Positions 34,775-44,428 of a stretch of DNA of 64,000 nucleotides are shown in pieces. The stretch is from Pseudomonas yamanorum. Its GTDB lineage: Bacteria > Pseudomonadota > Gammaproteobacteria > Pseudomonadales > Pseudomonadaceae. Position 1 is the stretch's first letter, and each line of letters opens with the position of its first letter. Under the pieces are notes generated by a model, which saw only the letters and a program-made list of their open reading frames with translations, was not told where the DNA came from and made no database searches. The stretch is from assembly GCF_013386765.1 (NCBI RefSeq), contig NZ_JACARE010000021.1, positions 1 to 64,000 of the forward strand. The letters are read 5' to 3'. Both the position numbers and the translations under genes were made by a program.

Positions 34775-36409
34775 ATGAACAGTTTGCGCAACATGTCCAT
34801 CAGCCGACGCCTCTGGCTGATCCTGATTGTCGCCGTGCTGATGCTGCTAACCCTCGGTCTGCTTATGCTCAAGCAGATTCATGGCGACCTTTACCAGGCC
34901 AAGAGTGAGCAGACCCAGCGCGTGGTCCAGACCGCCAACGGGATCCTGACTTATTATCACAGCCTCGAAACCAGCGGCGTCCTGACCCGCGAAGCGGCCC
35001 AGAAGCAAGCCTTGAGCGTGGTCCGCGGTTTGCGCTACGGGCATGACGATTACTTCTGGATCAACGACCTCACGCCCGTGATGATCATGCATCCGGCAAA
35101 CCCCAAGCTCGATGGCCAGAACCTGTCGGCCATTCGCGATCCGGACGGTTTTGCGGTGTTCAACGAGTTCGTGATCCTGGCCAAGGCCAAGGGCGCCGGG
35201 ATGGTGAATTACCGCTGGCCCAAGCCCGGGGCGGATGCGCCGGTGGCCAAGACCTCGTACATCCAGTTGTTTGAACCCTGGGGCTGGATCATCGGTTCCG
35301 GCGTATATGTCGATGACGTGCAAGGCGAGTTCCAGGGCCAGGTATGGAAAGCCTCGATGGTGGGCCTGGTGATCGCGGTGATCATGGCCCTGCTGGTGCT
35401 GCTGATTGCCCGCAGCATCGTGCGCCCGTTGCAGCAAGCGGTGAACGCCATGGGCAATATCGCCAGCGGCGAAAGCGACCTGACCCGCACCCTCGACACC
35501 CACGGCCAGGACGAAGTCACCCAATTGTCCCGTCACTTCAACAGTTTTACCGCCAAGTTGCGCCAGGTGGTGGGCCAGTTGCAGGCCTGCGCCAATGCCC
35601 TGGGCCAGTCGTCCAGCGAACTGGGCAGCAATGCCAGCGACGCCCATGACCGCAGTCAGCAGCAATCGCAGCAGATGGAACTGGTGGCGACGGCGATCAA
35701 CGAAGTCACCTACGGCGTGCAGGATGTGGCCAAGAATGCCGAGCACGCCGCCAGTGAAATGCGTGATGCCCAGGTACAGGCCGAACAGGGCCAGCTGAAT
35801 ATCGACGGCAGCCTGCAACAGATCGACCAGCTCTCCACCACCATCAGCCAGGCGGTGGAAGTGATTCGCACGCTGTCCGCCGAAAGTACGCAGATTGGTG
35901 GCGTGCTGGAAGTGATCCGCTCCATCGCCGAGCAGACCAACCTGTTGGCGCTCAACGCCGCCATCGAGGCGGCCCGCGCCGGGGAGCAAGGACGCGGGTT
36001 TGCGGTGGTGGCCGATGAAGTACGGCTGCTGGCCCAGCGCACGCAAAAATCCACGGCAGAAATCCAGGGCATGATTGAGCGGCTGCAAAGCCATTCGGAA
36101 GCGGCGGTCAAGGTGATCAGCGACAGCCACCAGGCTTCGCAACTGACCATTGAGCAAGCGGGCCAGGCCGGAGCGAGTCTGACCGCCATCGGCCAGGCGT
36201 TGCGTAATCTCAATGGCCTGAATGCGTCGATTGCCAGTGCCACGTTGCAGCAGGCGCATGTGGTGGAAGACATCAACCAGAACGTCACCCAGGCAGCCGG
36301 GCTGTCCCACAGCACGGCGCTGGCGGCGCAACAGTCGAGCGTGGCGAGTACGCACCTGAAAGGCTTGAGCGAACAGTTGGACGGCCTTCTGCGCCAATTC
36401 AAGGTCTGA
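34775..36409 (+). CDS. Methyl-accepting chemotaxis protein with single Cache domain
   Basis: Inner-membrane chemoreceptor, 544 residues. Membrane helix at about 12-32, a periplasmic sCache_2-type domain (with GHDDYFWINDLTPVMIMHP and PWGWIIGSGVYVDD), a second helix near 192-215, a HAMP linker and a cytoplasmic signalling hairpin whose tip is IAEQTNLLALNAAIEAARAGEQGRGFAVVADEVR. Such sensors often bind short carboxylates. No CheB/CheR-binding pentapeptide is visible at the C terminus. ATG 34775 follows CAGGA. Confidence 0.93.
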   Translation: MNSLRNMSISRRLWLILIVAVLMLLTLGLLMLKQIHGDLYQAKSEQTQRVVQTANGILTYYHSLETSGVLTREAAQKQALSVVRGLRYGHDDYFWINDLTPVMIMHPANPKLDGQNLSAIRDPDGFAVFNEFVILAKAKGAGMVNYRWPKPGADAPVAKTSYIQLFEPWGWIIGSGVYVDDVQGEFQGQVWKASMVGLVIAVIMALLVLLIARSIVRPLQQAVNAMGNIASGESDLTRTLDTHGQDEVTQLSRHFNSFTAKLRQVVGQLQACANALGQSSSELGSNASDAHDRSQQQSQQMELVATAINEVTYGVQDVAKNAEHAASEMRDAQVQAEQGQLNIDGSLQQIDQLSTTISQAVEVIRTLSAESTQIGGVLEVIRSIAEQTNLLALNAAIEAARAGEQGRGFAVVADEVRLLAQRTQKSTAEIQGMIERLQSHSEAAVKVISDSHQASQLTIEQAGQAGASLTAIGQALRNLNGLNASIASATLQQAHVVEDINQNVTQAAGLSHSTALAAQQSSVASTHLKGLSEQLDGLLRQFKV

Positions 36410-36412
36410 CCC

Positions 36413-36528
36413 CCGTAGCAGCTGTCGAGCCTTGGCGAGGCTGCGTCAGGCGCGACGAGGTATCGTGCCTGGCTCGGCAGCTCTGGTGCTGCCAACGCAG
36501 CCTCGCCAAGGCTCGACAGCTGCTACGG
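36413..36528. repeat. REPIN, class C
   Basis: CCGTAGCAGCTGTCGAGCCT and its inverse, with GGCGAGGCTGCG inside each arm, flank a centre of about 45 bases. It is the only copy of this class here and lies directly after the chemoreceptor stop. Confidence 0.88.
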
Positions 36529-36592
36529 AGTTTGAGGAATGCGCCACTCTGGTTACAATCACCGCCCTCTTCGACTCCCCCAAGGAACCGCC

Positions 36593-37156
36593 ATGTCCGG
36601 GCTTGAACTGTTTGCCGCCGCCCTGGGGGTGATCGCTGTCTGGTTGACGGTCAAACAGAACCCGTGGTGCTGGCCCATCGGCCTGGTGATGGTGCTGCTG
36701 TACACCTGGATCTTCTTCGACGTGAAGCTCTACTCCGACATGCTGCTGCAAGTGATCTACGCCGCCCTGCAACTCTACGGCTGGTGGCAGTGGACCCGCG
36801 CCGGCGAGGTCAGGCAAGGCCGGCAGGTCACCAGCCTGGGGCTGCAACCGATCCTGCAAGGCCTGGCCGTGGGTGCCGTAGGCAGCCTGTTGCTGGGTGC
36901 CGCCATGGCCCACTGGACCGACGCCGCCCAACCCTGGCTGGATGCCGCCCTCACCGGCTTCAGCCTGGTGGCGCAAATGTGGATGGCGCAAAAACGCGTA
37001 CAGTGCTGGCCGCTGTGGATCACCGTGGATGTGATCTTCGTCGGGCTGTTCCTCTACAAAGGCCTGTACCTGACCGCCGCGCTCTATGCCTTGTTTACCG
37101 TGATCGCCGTGCAGGGCTGGCGCGAATGGCGCGCCGACCCGGCGTTGCAGCCATGA
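36593..37156 (+). CDS. pnuC: Nicotinamide riboside transporter PnuC
   Basis: Facilitator of 187 residues with about seven membrane segments. The PnuC family pattern is seen in TVKQNPWCWPIGLVMVLLYTWIFFDVKLYSDMLLQ and LYGWWQWTR, and at the end in QCWPLWITVDVIFVGLFLYKGLYLTA. It brings in nicotinamide riboside, which a kinase then traps. ATG 36593 has AAGGAA seven bases before. Its TGA overlaps the ATG of the NadR-like kinase, so the two proteins are made together. Confidence 0.93.
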   Translation: MSGLELFAAALGVIAVWLTVKQNPWCWPIGLVMVLLYTWIFFDVKLYSDMLLQVIYAALQLYGWWQWTRAGEVRQGRQVTSLGLQPILQGLAVGAVGSLLLGAAMAHWTDAAQPWLDAALTGFSLVAQMWMAQKRVQCWPLWITVDVIFVGLFLYKGLYLTAALYALFTVIAVQGWREWRADPALQP

Positions 37157-37674
37157 AAGTCGTGGTACTGGCCGGCCCGGAATCCAGCGGCAAAAGCTGG
37201 TTGGCAGCGCAGTTGCAGGCGCACTTTGGCGGGATGATGGTGGACGAATACGTGCGCCATTTCATCGACCAGCACCAGCGCGATACCACCCTGGCCGATA
37301 TCCCCGAGATCGCCCGCGGCCAACTGGCCCGGGAAGACGCCGCCCGCGCCGCGCAGCCGGCATTGCTGATCCTGGACACCAACCTGCTGACCAACAAGCT
37401 CTGGAGCCAGACCCTGTTTGGCGACTGCCCGCCGTGGCTCGACAGCGAGCTGCTGGCCCGCCATTACGACTTGCACCTGCTGCTGTCGCCCGAGGATGTG
37501 GAATGGACCGCCGACGGCCAACGCTGCCAGCCGGAGTTCGCCGACCGCCTCGCATTCTTTCAGGCCAGCCGTGACTGGCTGGAGCAACATCATCAGCCGC
37601 TGCGGATAATCCGTGGGGATTGGCACGCCCGCCGAGCGCAGGCGTTTTCAGCTGTGGAGCAACTGCTGGATTAA
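37153..37674 (+). CDS. NadR-like ribosylnicotinamide kinase (AAA/P-loop)
   Basis: 173-residue P-loop kinase matching the C-terminal kinase domain of NadR: VVVLAGPESSGKSWLAAQL Walker A, then VDEYVRHFID and LLILDTNLLTNKLWSQ. The adenylyltransferase and DNA-binding parts of NadR are absent. It should phosphorylate nicotinamide riboside to NMN right behind the PnuC channel. Four-base overlap with pnuC supports this. Confidence 0.9.
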   Translation: MKVVVLAGPESSGKSWLAAQLQAHFGGMMVDEYVRHFIDQHQRDTTLADIPEIARGQLAREDAARAAQPALLILDTNLLTNKLWSQTLFGDCPPWLDSELLARHYDLHLLLSPEDVEWTADGQRCQPEFADRLAFFQASRDWLEQHHQPLRIIRGDWHARRAQAFSAVEQLLD

Positions 37675-37768
37675 ACCGCGCAGCTGCCACCCAGCTGTCC
37701 CATGATGATATCGCGCTCTCCCTGGCTTTTTTCCGCAGCCACCAGGGAGAACACGAAGGGTTGACGCC

Positions 37769-39493
37769 TCAGTAGCCCAGCGACAACCCGGTATTGCGCC
37801 GAGGGTCGTTGGCCCCGTAGAAACGGTTGTTGCCGACCGGTTTGCCATCCAGGGACGGCGCGCCCACCAGGATCGCCGCCAGGTGGTTCGCGTCCTGGGG
37901 ACCTGCAAACTTGTGGCCCCAGCCTTCGAGGATTTTCTGGGTATCGGGGCTCAGGGCAAAGCGCTCGATATTGGTCGCCTCAGGCAGCCATTGCTGGTGG
38001 AAACGCGGCGCGTCCACGGCTTCCTGGATGTTCATCTTGTAGTCGATCACGTTGAGGATGGTCAGCAGTGTGGCCGTAATGATGCGGCTGCCACCCGGCG
38101 TACCCACCACCATCACCGCCTTGCCGTCCTTGGTGACGATGGTCGGGCTCATGGACGACAGCGGCGTCTTGCCCGGGGCGATGGCGTTGGCTTCTCCCTG
38201 GACCAGGCCGTACATGTTCGGCACGCCGATCTTGGAGGTGAAGTCGTCCATTTCGTCGTTGAGGATCACCCCGGTCTTGCTCGCCATCACGCCAGCGCCA
38301 AACCAGTCGTTGAGGGTGTAGGTCACCGAAACTGCGTTGCCCCACTTGTCGACGATGGAATAGTGGGTGGTGTTATTGCCCTCGTGAGGCGATACCCCGG
38401 GTTTGATGTCCTGGGAGATCCCGGCTTTCTGCGGGTCGATGGCGGCGCGCAGTTTGGCGGCGTAGTCCTTGTCCAGCAGATGGTCGACCGGGTTTTGCAC
38501 GAAGTCCGGGTCGCCGAGGTAGCTGTTGCGGTCAACGTAGGCGTGGCGCATGGCCTCGATCTGGTAGTGCAGGCCTTGGGCCGAGTGATAGCCAAGGTCG
38601 GCCATCGGATAGCCTTCCAGGATGTTCATGATCTCGCAGATCACCACGCCGCCAGAGCTCGGTGGTGGCGCAGAAACCACGTGGTAGCCGCGGTAGTCAC
38701 ACTCGATGGGCGCCAGTTCGCGGGTCTTGTATTTGTCCAGGTCGGCCTGGGTGATGATGCCCTTGCCTGACTGGCTGGAATCGACAATCGCCTTGGCTAC
38801 CCAGCCCTTGTAGAAGCCGTCGGTGCCCTTGGCGGAGATTTCCCGCAGGGTTTTCGCCAGGTCTTTCTGCACCAGTTTCTGGCCCACCAGCATCGGTTCG
38901 CCGCCGTGCAGAAAGATGCCGCGCAGGTCTTTGTCTTTCTTGAATTCGTCAGTGGCCGTGTGCAGCAGGTCGACATCGCCCTGCTCCAGGGCAAAGCCGT
39001 CTTCGGCCAGCTTGATGGCCGGGGCGATCACCTGGGCGCGCTTGAGGGTGCCGTATTTGCTCAGCGCCAGTTCCATGCCCGACACGGTGCCGGGAACGCC
39101 GACCGCCAGGTGGCCCTTGGAGCTGAGGTCGGGGACGACGTTGCCGTCCTTGTCCAGGTACATGTCGGCCGTCGCTGCCAACGGGGCTTTTTCGCGGAAG
39201 TCGAGGAAGGTCTTGCGCCCGTCGGCCAACTGCACGGTCATGAAGCCGCCGCCGCCCAGGTTGCCGGCCGCCGGGTAGACCACGGCCAGGGCGTAACCCA
39301 CCGCCACCGCCGCATCCACCGCGTTGCCACCGGCCTTGAGCACATCCACGCCCACGTGGGTGGCTAGGTGCTGGGCCGTGACCACCATGCCATTTTCGCC
39401 AGCCACCGGGGCCTGGGAGGCCGCCTGTACGCCGCTGACGGTCAGCACCAGCGCCGTGGCAATCAATGTTCGGGTAAACGGTTGGTATTTCAT
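37769..39493 (-). CDS. ggt: Gamma-glutamyltransferase (periplasmic)
   Basis: Ntn hydrolase that cuts the gamma-glutamyl bond of glutathione and related peptides. 574 residues with a signal peptide (MKYQPFTRTLIATALVLTVSGVQA). The proenzyme should split before the catalytic threonine near residue 375 in NNTTHYSIVD; the other family blocks (GGNAVDAAVAVGYALAVVYPAAGNLGGGGF, PPPSSGG, GTPGGSRI) are intact. ATG 39493. It is divergent from a TetR gene, with 153 bases between them. Confidence 0.95.
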   Translation of the reverse strand: MKYQPFTRTLIATALVLTVSGVQAASQAPVAGENGMVVTAQHLATHVGVDVLKAGGNAVDAAVAVGYALAVVYPAAGNLGGGGFMTVQLADGRKTFLDFREKAPLAATADMYLDKDGNVVPDLSSKGHLAVGVPGTVSGMELALSKYGTLKRAQVIAPAIKLAEDGFALEQGDVDLLHTATDEFKKDKDLRGIFLHGGEPMLVGQKLVQKDLAKTLREISAKGTDGFYKGWVAKAIVDSSQSGKGIITQADLDKYKTRELAPIECDYRGYHVVSAPPPSSGGVVICEIMNILEGYPMADLGYHSAQGLHYQIEAMRHAYVDRNSYLGDPDFVQNPVDHLLDKDYAAKLRAAIDPQKAGISQDIKPGVSPHEGNNTTHYSIVDKWGNAVSVTYTLNDWFGAGVMASKTGVILNDEMDDFTSKIGVPNMYGLVQGEANAIAPGKTPLSSMSPTIVTKDGKAVMVVGTPGGSRIITATLLTILNVIDYKMNIQEAVDAPRFHQQWLPEATNIERFALSPDTQKILEGWGHKFAGPQDANHLAAILVGAPSLDGKPVGNNRFYGANDPRRNTGLSLGY

Positions 39494-39646
39494 CCCTGGC
39501 TACTCTGTTTATTGGAAGAATTAGAAAGTAGTACGTTTCGAACACAAGCCCCAGCGTTATGCCGCGTTTGTGACAGAGCCTGTCGGTAACGGAATAATGC
39601 CCATGCTATATTCCGGGCCTTTACGCTGTGCAGCAGAGGCTTTTCG

Positions 39647-40282
39647 ATGGTGCTCAAGAAGACCGGTATCCGCGCCCAGCAAGCCGACCAGACCCGCGCG
39701 CGGATTCTCCAGGCGGCGGTCAAGGTCTTCACCCGCGACGGCTATTCCGGCGGCCGCGTCGAAAGCATCTCTCGGGAGGCCGACTCCAACGACCGCATGC
39801 TGTATTACTACTTCGGCAGCAAGGAACATCTGTTTGTGTGTGTGCTGGAGCACACCTATGAACAGTTCAACAAGGCCGAAAGCAAACTCAAGCTCGACCT
39901 GAGTGCGCCGGTGCAAGCCTTGCAGGCACTGGTGGGGTTTATCTGGAATTACTACGTCAAGCATCCCGAGTTTGTGGCGATCCTGAGTATCGAGAACCTG
40001 CACAAGGGCAAGCACGCGAAGCAGTCCGGGGAGTTGCGGCGGTTGTCGGGGGAGGCGGTTGGGGTGTTGCGGCCGATCATCGAGGCGGGTCAGGCGCAGG
40101 GGTTGTTTCGTGAGGATGTGGACATCAAGCATGTTTACTTGATGATTGCTTCGTTGTGCTACTTCTACAATTCCAACCAGCACACGCTTAGTTCGTTTTT
40201 GGGGGAGGATCTGGCGGACAAGGGGCAGCAGCGGGACTGGCTGGGGTTTATCAGTGATTTGGTGTTGCGCGGCGTACGGTAA
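39647..40282 (+). CDS. nicS: TetR-family regulator, possible NicS
   Basis: 211 residues. The helix-turn-helix is ARILQAAVKVFTRDGYSGGRVESISREADSNDRMLYYYFGSKEHLF; the rest is a ligand domain of the TetR_C type found in RutR-like proteins. ATG 39647 follows CAGAGG. Its stop is about 100 bases from the end of nicB. P. putida has a TetR repressor, NicS, for the nicAB operon, so this is the best candidate. The alternative is control of the divergent ggt gene. The assignment rests on position and family, not on a tested alignment. Confidence 0.6.
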   Translation: MVLKKTGIRAQQADQTRARILQAAVKVFTRDGYSGGRVESISREADSNDRMLYYYFGSKEHLFVCVLEHTYEQFNKAESKLKLDLSAPVQALQALVGFIWNYYVKHPEFVAILSIENLHKGKHAKQSGELRRLSGEAVGVLRPIIEAGQAQGLFREDVDIKHVYLMIASLCYFYNSNQHTLSSFLGEDLADKGQQRDWLGFISDLVLRGVR

Positions 40283-40354
40283 TGTGGGAGCTGGCTTGCC
40301 TGCGATAGCGGTGTACCAGTCACCACCGCTATCGCAGGCAAGCCAGCTCCCACA
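40283..40354. repeat. REPIN, class A
   Basis: A compact copy: the two GTGGGAGCTGGCTTGCCTGC arms continue into an inner GATAGCGGTG/CACCGCTATC stem. It lies between the convergent TetR and nicB genes and could act as a two-way terminator. Confidence 0.92.
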
Positions 40355-40380
40355 TTTGATCTCCATATGGCTTGGAGCTT

Positions 40381-43300
40381 TCAGTGAGTGCCAGGGTTCG
40401 CTCGCAGGTGTGCCACGGTTTTTTCCAGGCCCTCCCACTGTGGTGCATCAGGTGCAAAGCGCCCGCGCAGGTAGGCGGCCAAATCCGCTACCTGGGTGTT
40501 GGACAGGCTGTCCTTGAACGCGGGCATATAGCCCAGGTCCTTGGTCGCCGGGGTGCTGATGCCTTGCAGGATCACCTTGATCAGGTTGTCCGGCTGGTCG
40601 CTGTGCACGTTGGTGTTGGTCGCCAGTGACGGGCTGACCCCGAACAGTTTCGGCCCCTGCCCGTCGGCATGGCAGGCCTTGCACGAACCTTCGAATACCC
40701 GGCGGCCATTCGCATTGGGCCGCGTAACGGCGGCCACCACCTGTGCTTCTGGTGCGCCGCTGTCGTTCAGCGAGGCCAGGTATACGGCCATCGCGCGGAT
40801 ATCGGTCTTGGGCAATTTCGCCAATTCAGTTACGACCGGTCCCATCGGCCCTGTCGCCACGCCGTGTGCGTCGGAATAGCCGGTGCTCAGATAAGTGAAC
40901 AGCTGGTCTTCGGTCCAGGGCGTGGGTGCCTTGGACAAGCCATTCAAGGCCGGTGCTTCCCAGCCATCCACCATGCCACCGGCCAGGAATGCCTTGCCGC
41001 CCTTCTCCGCGCCCATCAGGTTGCGCGGCGAATGGCACGCCGCGCAGTGCCCCAGGCCATTGACCAGATAGGCCCCGCGGTTCCATTGCTCACTGCGCTG
41101 TGGTTGCACAGTGATTTCCCCCCGACGCAAAAACAGCGCGTTCCACCCGGCCATCAACGGGCGGATATTGAACGGAAAACGCATCGCATTCGGCACCGGC
41201 GCCTGGCTCACGGGTGCCTGGGACATCAGGTAGGCATACAGCGCCTGCATGTCGGCATCGTTGATATTGCGAAATGCCGTATAGGGAAACGCCGGGTACA
41301 GGTTGCGCCCGTCGCGGCCAATGCCATCGCGCATCGCCCGCTCGAACGCCGGGTAGGACCAGTTGCCAATCCCGGTCTTCTCATCCGGGGTGATGTTGCT
41401 GCTGTAGAGCGTGCCGAATGGCGTGTGCATCGCCAGCCCGCCGGCATTGGTCGCCCCGCCCGGCGCCGTGTGGCACACCGCGCAATCCCCTACCGCCGCC
41501 AGCAACCGACCGCGCTCCAGGGTGGCCTTGGACCAGGTGCCGGCGCCGGGCGGTGCAATCGGGGCGATTTCACTGTGGAACGGCCACGCAGTGGCGGCCA
41601 TGCCCAACACCGCCCCAAAGGCTGCGAACAATGAACCGAACAACCATTTGCGGCGTTTTTCCGGGGACTTTGCCGGCTCGCCCAGCGTGCCCGCATTCAG
41701 CGCCGCCAACACGCGCTCAGGGGTGATCGGCAGTTCGCGAAAACGAATGCCGGTGGCGTCATAGATCGCATTGGCAATTGCCGCCGCGCTGGGCACCGAG
41801 GCCGACTCACCGGCGCCCATCGGCGGCTGGTCCTGGCGCGGCATCATCAGTACGTCGATCTGCGGCACTTCAGGGAAGGTCAGGATCGGATAACCGCCCC
41901 ACTCCTTGCTCGCCACGGTCGACTCTTCAAAGGTCACGCGCTCCTTGAGCACGCGGCTGGTGGACTGGATCACATTGCCGTGGATCTGATGCTGCACGCC
42001 CGCCGGGTTGATCATCATGCCCGAGTCATGGCCGATCACCACGCGGGTCACCGAGACGTCGCCGGTCTGCTTGTCGATGGCCACGTCCGCCACCCAGGCC
42101 GCCCAGGCCGCACCGAAGCCGGGGAACTTGCTGTGGATGTAGCGCGCGTAGGCAAAGCCCCGGCCCCGCAGCAGGTGGTCTTCATTGGCGGTTTGCATCG
42201 GTGCGGTGCGCGGTGCCCAGTTGGCCCGTTCGGCGGTGGATTTCACCAGGTCGATGGCGCGTTCGTCCTTCAGGTAACGCAGGCGGTATTCCACTGGATC
42301 GACGCCGGCGGCGAAGGCCAGTTCGTCGATATAGGACTCATGGGCGAAGGTGTTGGGCAGCGCCGATACGCCGCGCATCCATGAGGCGCGCACGATCGGC
42401 GCCATGTCGTTGATGGTGACGCGCATGTGCTCGATCTCGTAAGGCGGGATCGACGTGCGGTCGCCCATCTCGAACATGGCCGCCACCGGCTCGACCCGGC
42501 CGGTCAGCAACAGCGCCAAGGTAGGCGCGCCGTTGGACGGGTAGCTGGTTTCAAAGTCATAGGCGGCGATGCTGCCGTCGGCATTCAGGCCGCCGTCCAC
42601 ATCCATCAATTGCGCGGTGCCCTTGGGTTCCCACAGGTGTTCCTGCTCGCGGGTCAGTTGCACCCGCACCGGTTTGCCCACCGCGCGGGACAACAGCAAG
42701 GCGTCGGCGCATACATCGTCGGCGCAGTTGCGCCCGTAACAGCCGGAGGCTTCCATACGGATCACGTCGATGGACTCCTCCGGGCACTCCAGCAGCCAGG
42801 CCAGGTCGGCCCGCAGCAGGTGCGGGTTCTGGCTGCCGGACCAGACCCGGCTGATCCCGGGCTGGTAGTCAGCCACGCCGCAGGACGGCCCGATGGAGCC
42901 GTGCATCTGGTACGGCCACAGGTAGGTGCGCGGCATGCGCTGGCTGGCGGCGGCCAGGGCTTCGTCGACGTTGCCCTGGTCGAGTACCGTGCGGCGTACC
43001 CGGGGGTTGTCGCGAATCGCCTGCTCTACATCACTCATGTCCGGTAGTTGATTGTTCCAGGGTTTCCAGTGCACCAGCAGTTCCTGGGCGGCCTTGATCG
43101 CCTGTTCCTCGCGCAACGCGACCACGCCGACAAAATCACGGATCACCACCACCGCGACGATGCCCGGGATATGGGCGATGGAGGACTCGTCGACACTCAA
43201 CAGGCTATTGCCGACAAAATCACCGCAATCCAGCCCCGCATACGGCGGGCGAATTACCCGGCCGTGGAGCATGTCCGGAACGCGCATGTCGTGGACGTAG

Positions 43301-43923
43301 GTCAGCTCGCCAGTGGCCTTGCCGGGGATATCGACCCGGGCGGCACCCTTGCCCACCAGGCGGTAATCCGCGGTGGCTTTCAGCGGTGCATCGCCGCTGA
43401 TGCGCAGTTCGTCATGTTCGCCCGTCACCAGCTCGCTGTAGGTGGTGGTGCGTCCGTCTTCGGCGCTGATGACGCCCGCTTCTACCTTGAGACGTTGTGG
43501 GTTGACCGACCAGCGTTGCGCCGCCCGCGCCAGCAGGAAACGCCGCGCTTCAGCGGCGGCGTTGCGCAGCGGGATCGCGGAGATTTGCAGCGTCGCACTG
43601 GCAATGGTCGCGCCCTGGTTCGGCACGCGCTCGGTGTCGCCCAGCACCATGCACACCTGCTCCATCGTCAGGTCCAGTTCCTCGGCGACGATCTGCGCCA
43701 GCGACGTGCGAATGCCGGTGCCCAGGTCCACATGCCCGTTGAAGGCGTACACCCGCCCGTCATCGTTCACCGCGATAAACAGCCCCAGCTCCTTGGGCTT
43801 GACGGTCGGTGTGCCGCCCTTGGCCACCGGCCCCGAGGGCGGCAGCACGTCGTCGACGATCAGCAGGACGCCGGCCTTGGCCAGCCATTGGTCGCGGGAA
43901 GGAATTGCGTCAGTCATGGTCAT
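40381..43923 (-). CDS. nicB: Nicotinate dehydrogenase large subunit with cytochrome c tail, NicB
   Basis: Molybdenum hydroxylase subunit, 1180 residues (1187 in P. putida). Residues about 1-740 bind molybdopterin-cytosine dinucleotide (GHVDLGTGIRTSLAQI, GNSLLSVDES, PYQMHGSIGPSCGVAD, MGAGESASVPSAAAIANA). A membrane helix follows near 775-795, then a cytochrome c part with three heme motifs: CAVCH near 814, CAACH near 960 and CKACH near 1081. With NicA it hydroxylates nicotinate to 6-hydroxynicotinate and passes electrons to the respiratory chain. ATG 43923 lies ten bases beyond the nicA stop. Confidence 0.95.
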   Translation of the reverse strand: MTMTDAIPSRDQWLAKAGVLLIVDDVLPPSGPVAKGGTPTVKPKELGLFIAVNDDGRVYAFNGHVDLGTGIRTSLAQIVAEELDLTMEQVCMVLGDTERVPNQGATIASATLQISAIPLRNAAAEARRFLLARAAQRWSVNPQRLKVEAGVISAEDGRTTTYSELVTGEHDELRISGDAPLKATADYRLVGKGAARVDIPGKATGELTYVHDMRVPDMLHGRVIRPPYAGLDCGDFVGNSLLSVDESSIAHIPGIVAVVVIRDFVGVVALREEQAIKAAQELLVHWKPWNNQLPDMSDVEQAIRDNPRVRRTVLDQGNVDEALAAASQRMPRTYLWPYQMHGSIGPSCGVADYQPGISRVWSGSQNPHLLRADLAWLLECPEESIDVIRMEASGCYGRNCADDVCADALLLSRAVGKPVRVQLTREQEHLWEPKGTAQLMDVDGGLNADGSIAAYDFETSYPSNGAPTLALLLTGRVEPVAAMFEMGDRTSIPPYEIEHMRVTINDMAPIVRASWMRGVSALPNTFAHESYIDELAFAAGVDPVEYRLRYLKDERAIDLVKSTAERANWAPRTAPMQTANEDHLLRGRGFAYARYIHSKFPGFGAAWAAWVADVAIDKQTGDVSVTRVVIGHDSGMMINPAGVQHQIHGNVIQSTSRVLKERVTFEESTVASKEWGGYPILTFPEVPQIDVLMMPRQDQPPMGAGESASVPSAAAIANAIYDATGIRFRELPITPERVLAALNAGTLGEPAKSPEKRRKWLFGSLFAAFGAVLGMAATAWPFHSEIAPIAPPGAGTWSKATLERGRLLAAVGDCAVCHTAPGGATNAGGLAMHTPFGTLYSSNITPDEKTGIGNWSYPAFERAMRDGIGRDGRNLYPAFPYTAFRNINDADMQALYAYLMSQAPVSQAPVPNAMRFPFNIRPLMAGWNALFLRRGEITVQPQRSEQWNRGAYLVNGLGHCAACHSPRNLMGAEKGGKAFLAGGMVDGWEAPALNGLSKAPTPWTEDQLFTYLSTGYSDAHGVATGPMGPVVTELAKLPKTDIRAMAVYLASLNDSGAPEAQVVAAVTRPNANGRRVFEGSCKACHADGQGPKLFGVSPSLATNTNVHSDQPDNLIKVILQGISTPATKDLGYMPAFKDSLSNTQVADLAAYLRGRFAPDAPQWEGLEKTVAHLRANPGTH

Positions 43924-43933
43924 CGATCCACGT

Positions 43934-44410
43934 TCAAGGCGTTTGGCGGGCGGCACGCAGCACCGCGCGGAGGATTTCGATATGGGTGCCGCAGCGGCAC
44001 AGGTTGCCCGACAGTTCGGTGCGCACCTCGGCTTCGCTGGGGTTGGGGTTGCGGTCGAGCAAGGCCTTGGCGGTCATGATCATGCCGTTGAGGCAGTAGC
44101 CGCACTGGGCGGCCTGCTCGTCGATAAAGGCTTGTTGCACCCGGTGCGGGGTTTCGCGCGTACCGAGGCCTTCGAGGGTGACGATGTCGCGGCCCACGGC
44201 GCCCGACAAGGGGAAGACGCAGGAGCGTGCGGCCACGCCATCGATGATCACCGTGCAGGCGCCGCACTCCCCCAGGCCGCAGCCGTATTTGGGGCCGTTG
44301 AGTTGCAGGTCATTGCGCAGGATCAGCAATAGCGGGGTGTCGGCCATCGCGCTGACGTGTGTGGTGTGGCCGTTGACCTCAAGCGTTACCGTGATGTGCT
44401 GGCTGATCAT
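43934..44410 (-). CDS. nicA: Nicotinate dehydrogenase [2Fe-2S] subunit NicA
   Basis: Small iron-sulfur subunit, 158 residues (157 in P. putida). The plant-type cluster ligands are in YGCGLGECGACTVIIDG and the second cluster in QCGYCLNGM and LCRCGTH. It moves electrons from the Mo site of NicB to its hemes. ATG 44410 is used; the frame is open further upstream through the tandem control motifs and is not likely coding there. Confidence 0.95.
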   Translation of the reverse strand: MISQHITVTLEVNGHTTHVSAMADTPLLLILRNDLQLNGPKYGCGLGECGACTVIIDGVAARSCVFPLSGAVGRDIVTLEGLGTRETPHRVQQAFIDEQAAQCGYCLNGMIMTAKALLDRNPNPSEAEVRTELSGNLCRCGTHIEILRAVLRAARQTP

Positions 44411-44428
44411 TCGTGTCGCCCATGGCTT

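Noticed and set aside
40381..43923. nicB as an artificial fusion of two genes
   Set aside because: The molybdopterin domain plus triple-heme tail is the normal form of NicB, as in P. putida with nearly the same length.
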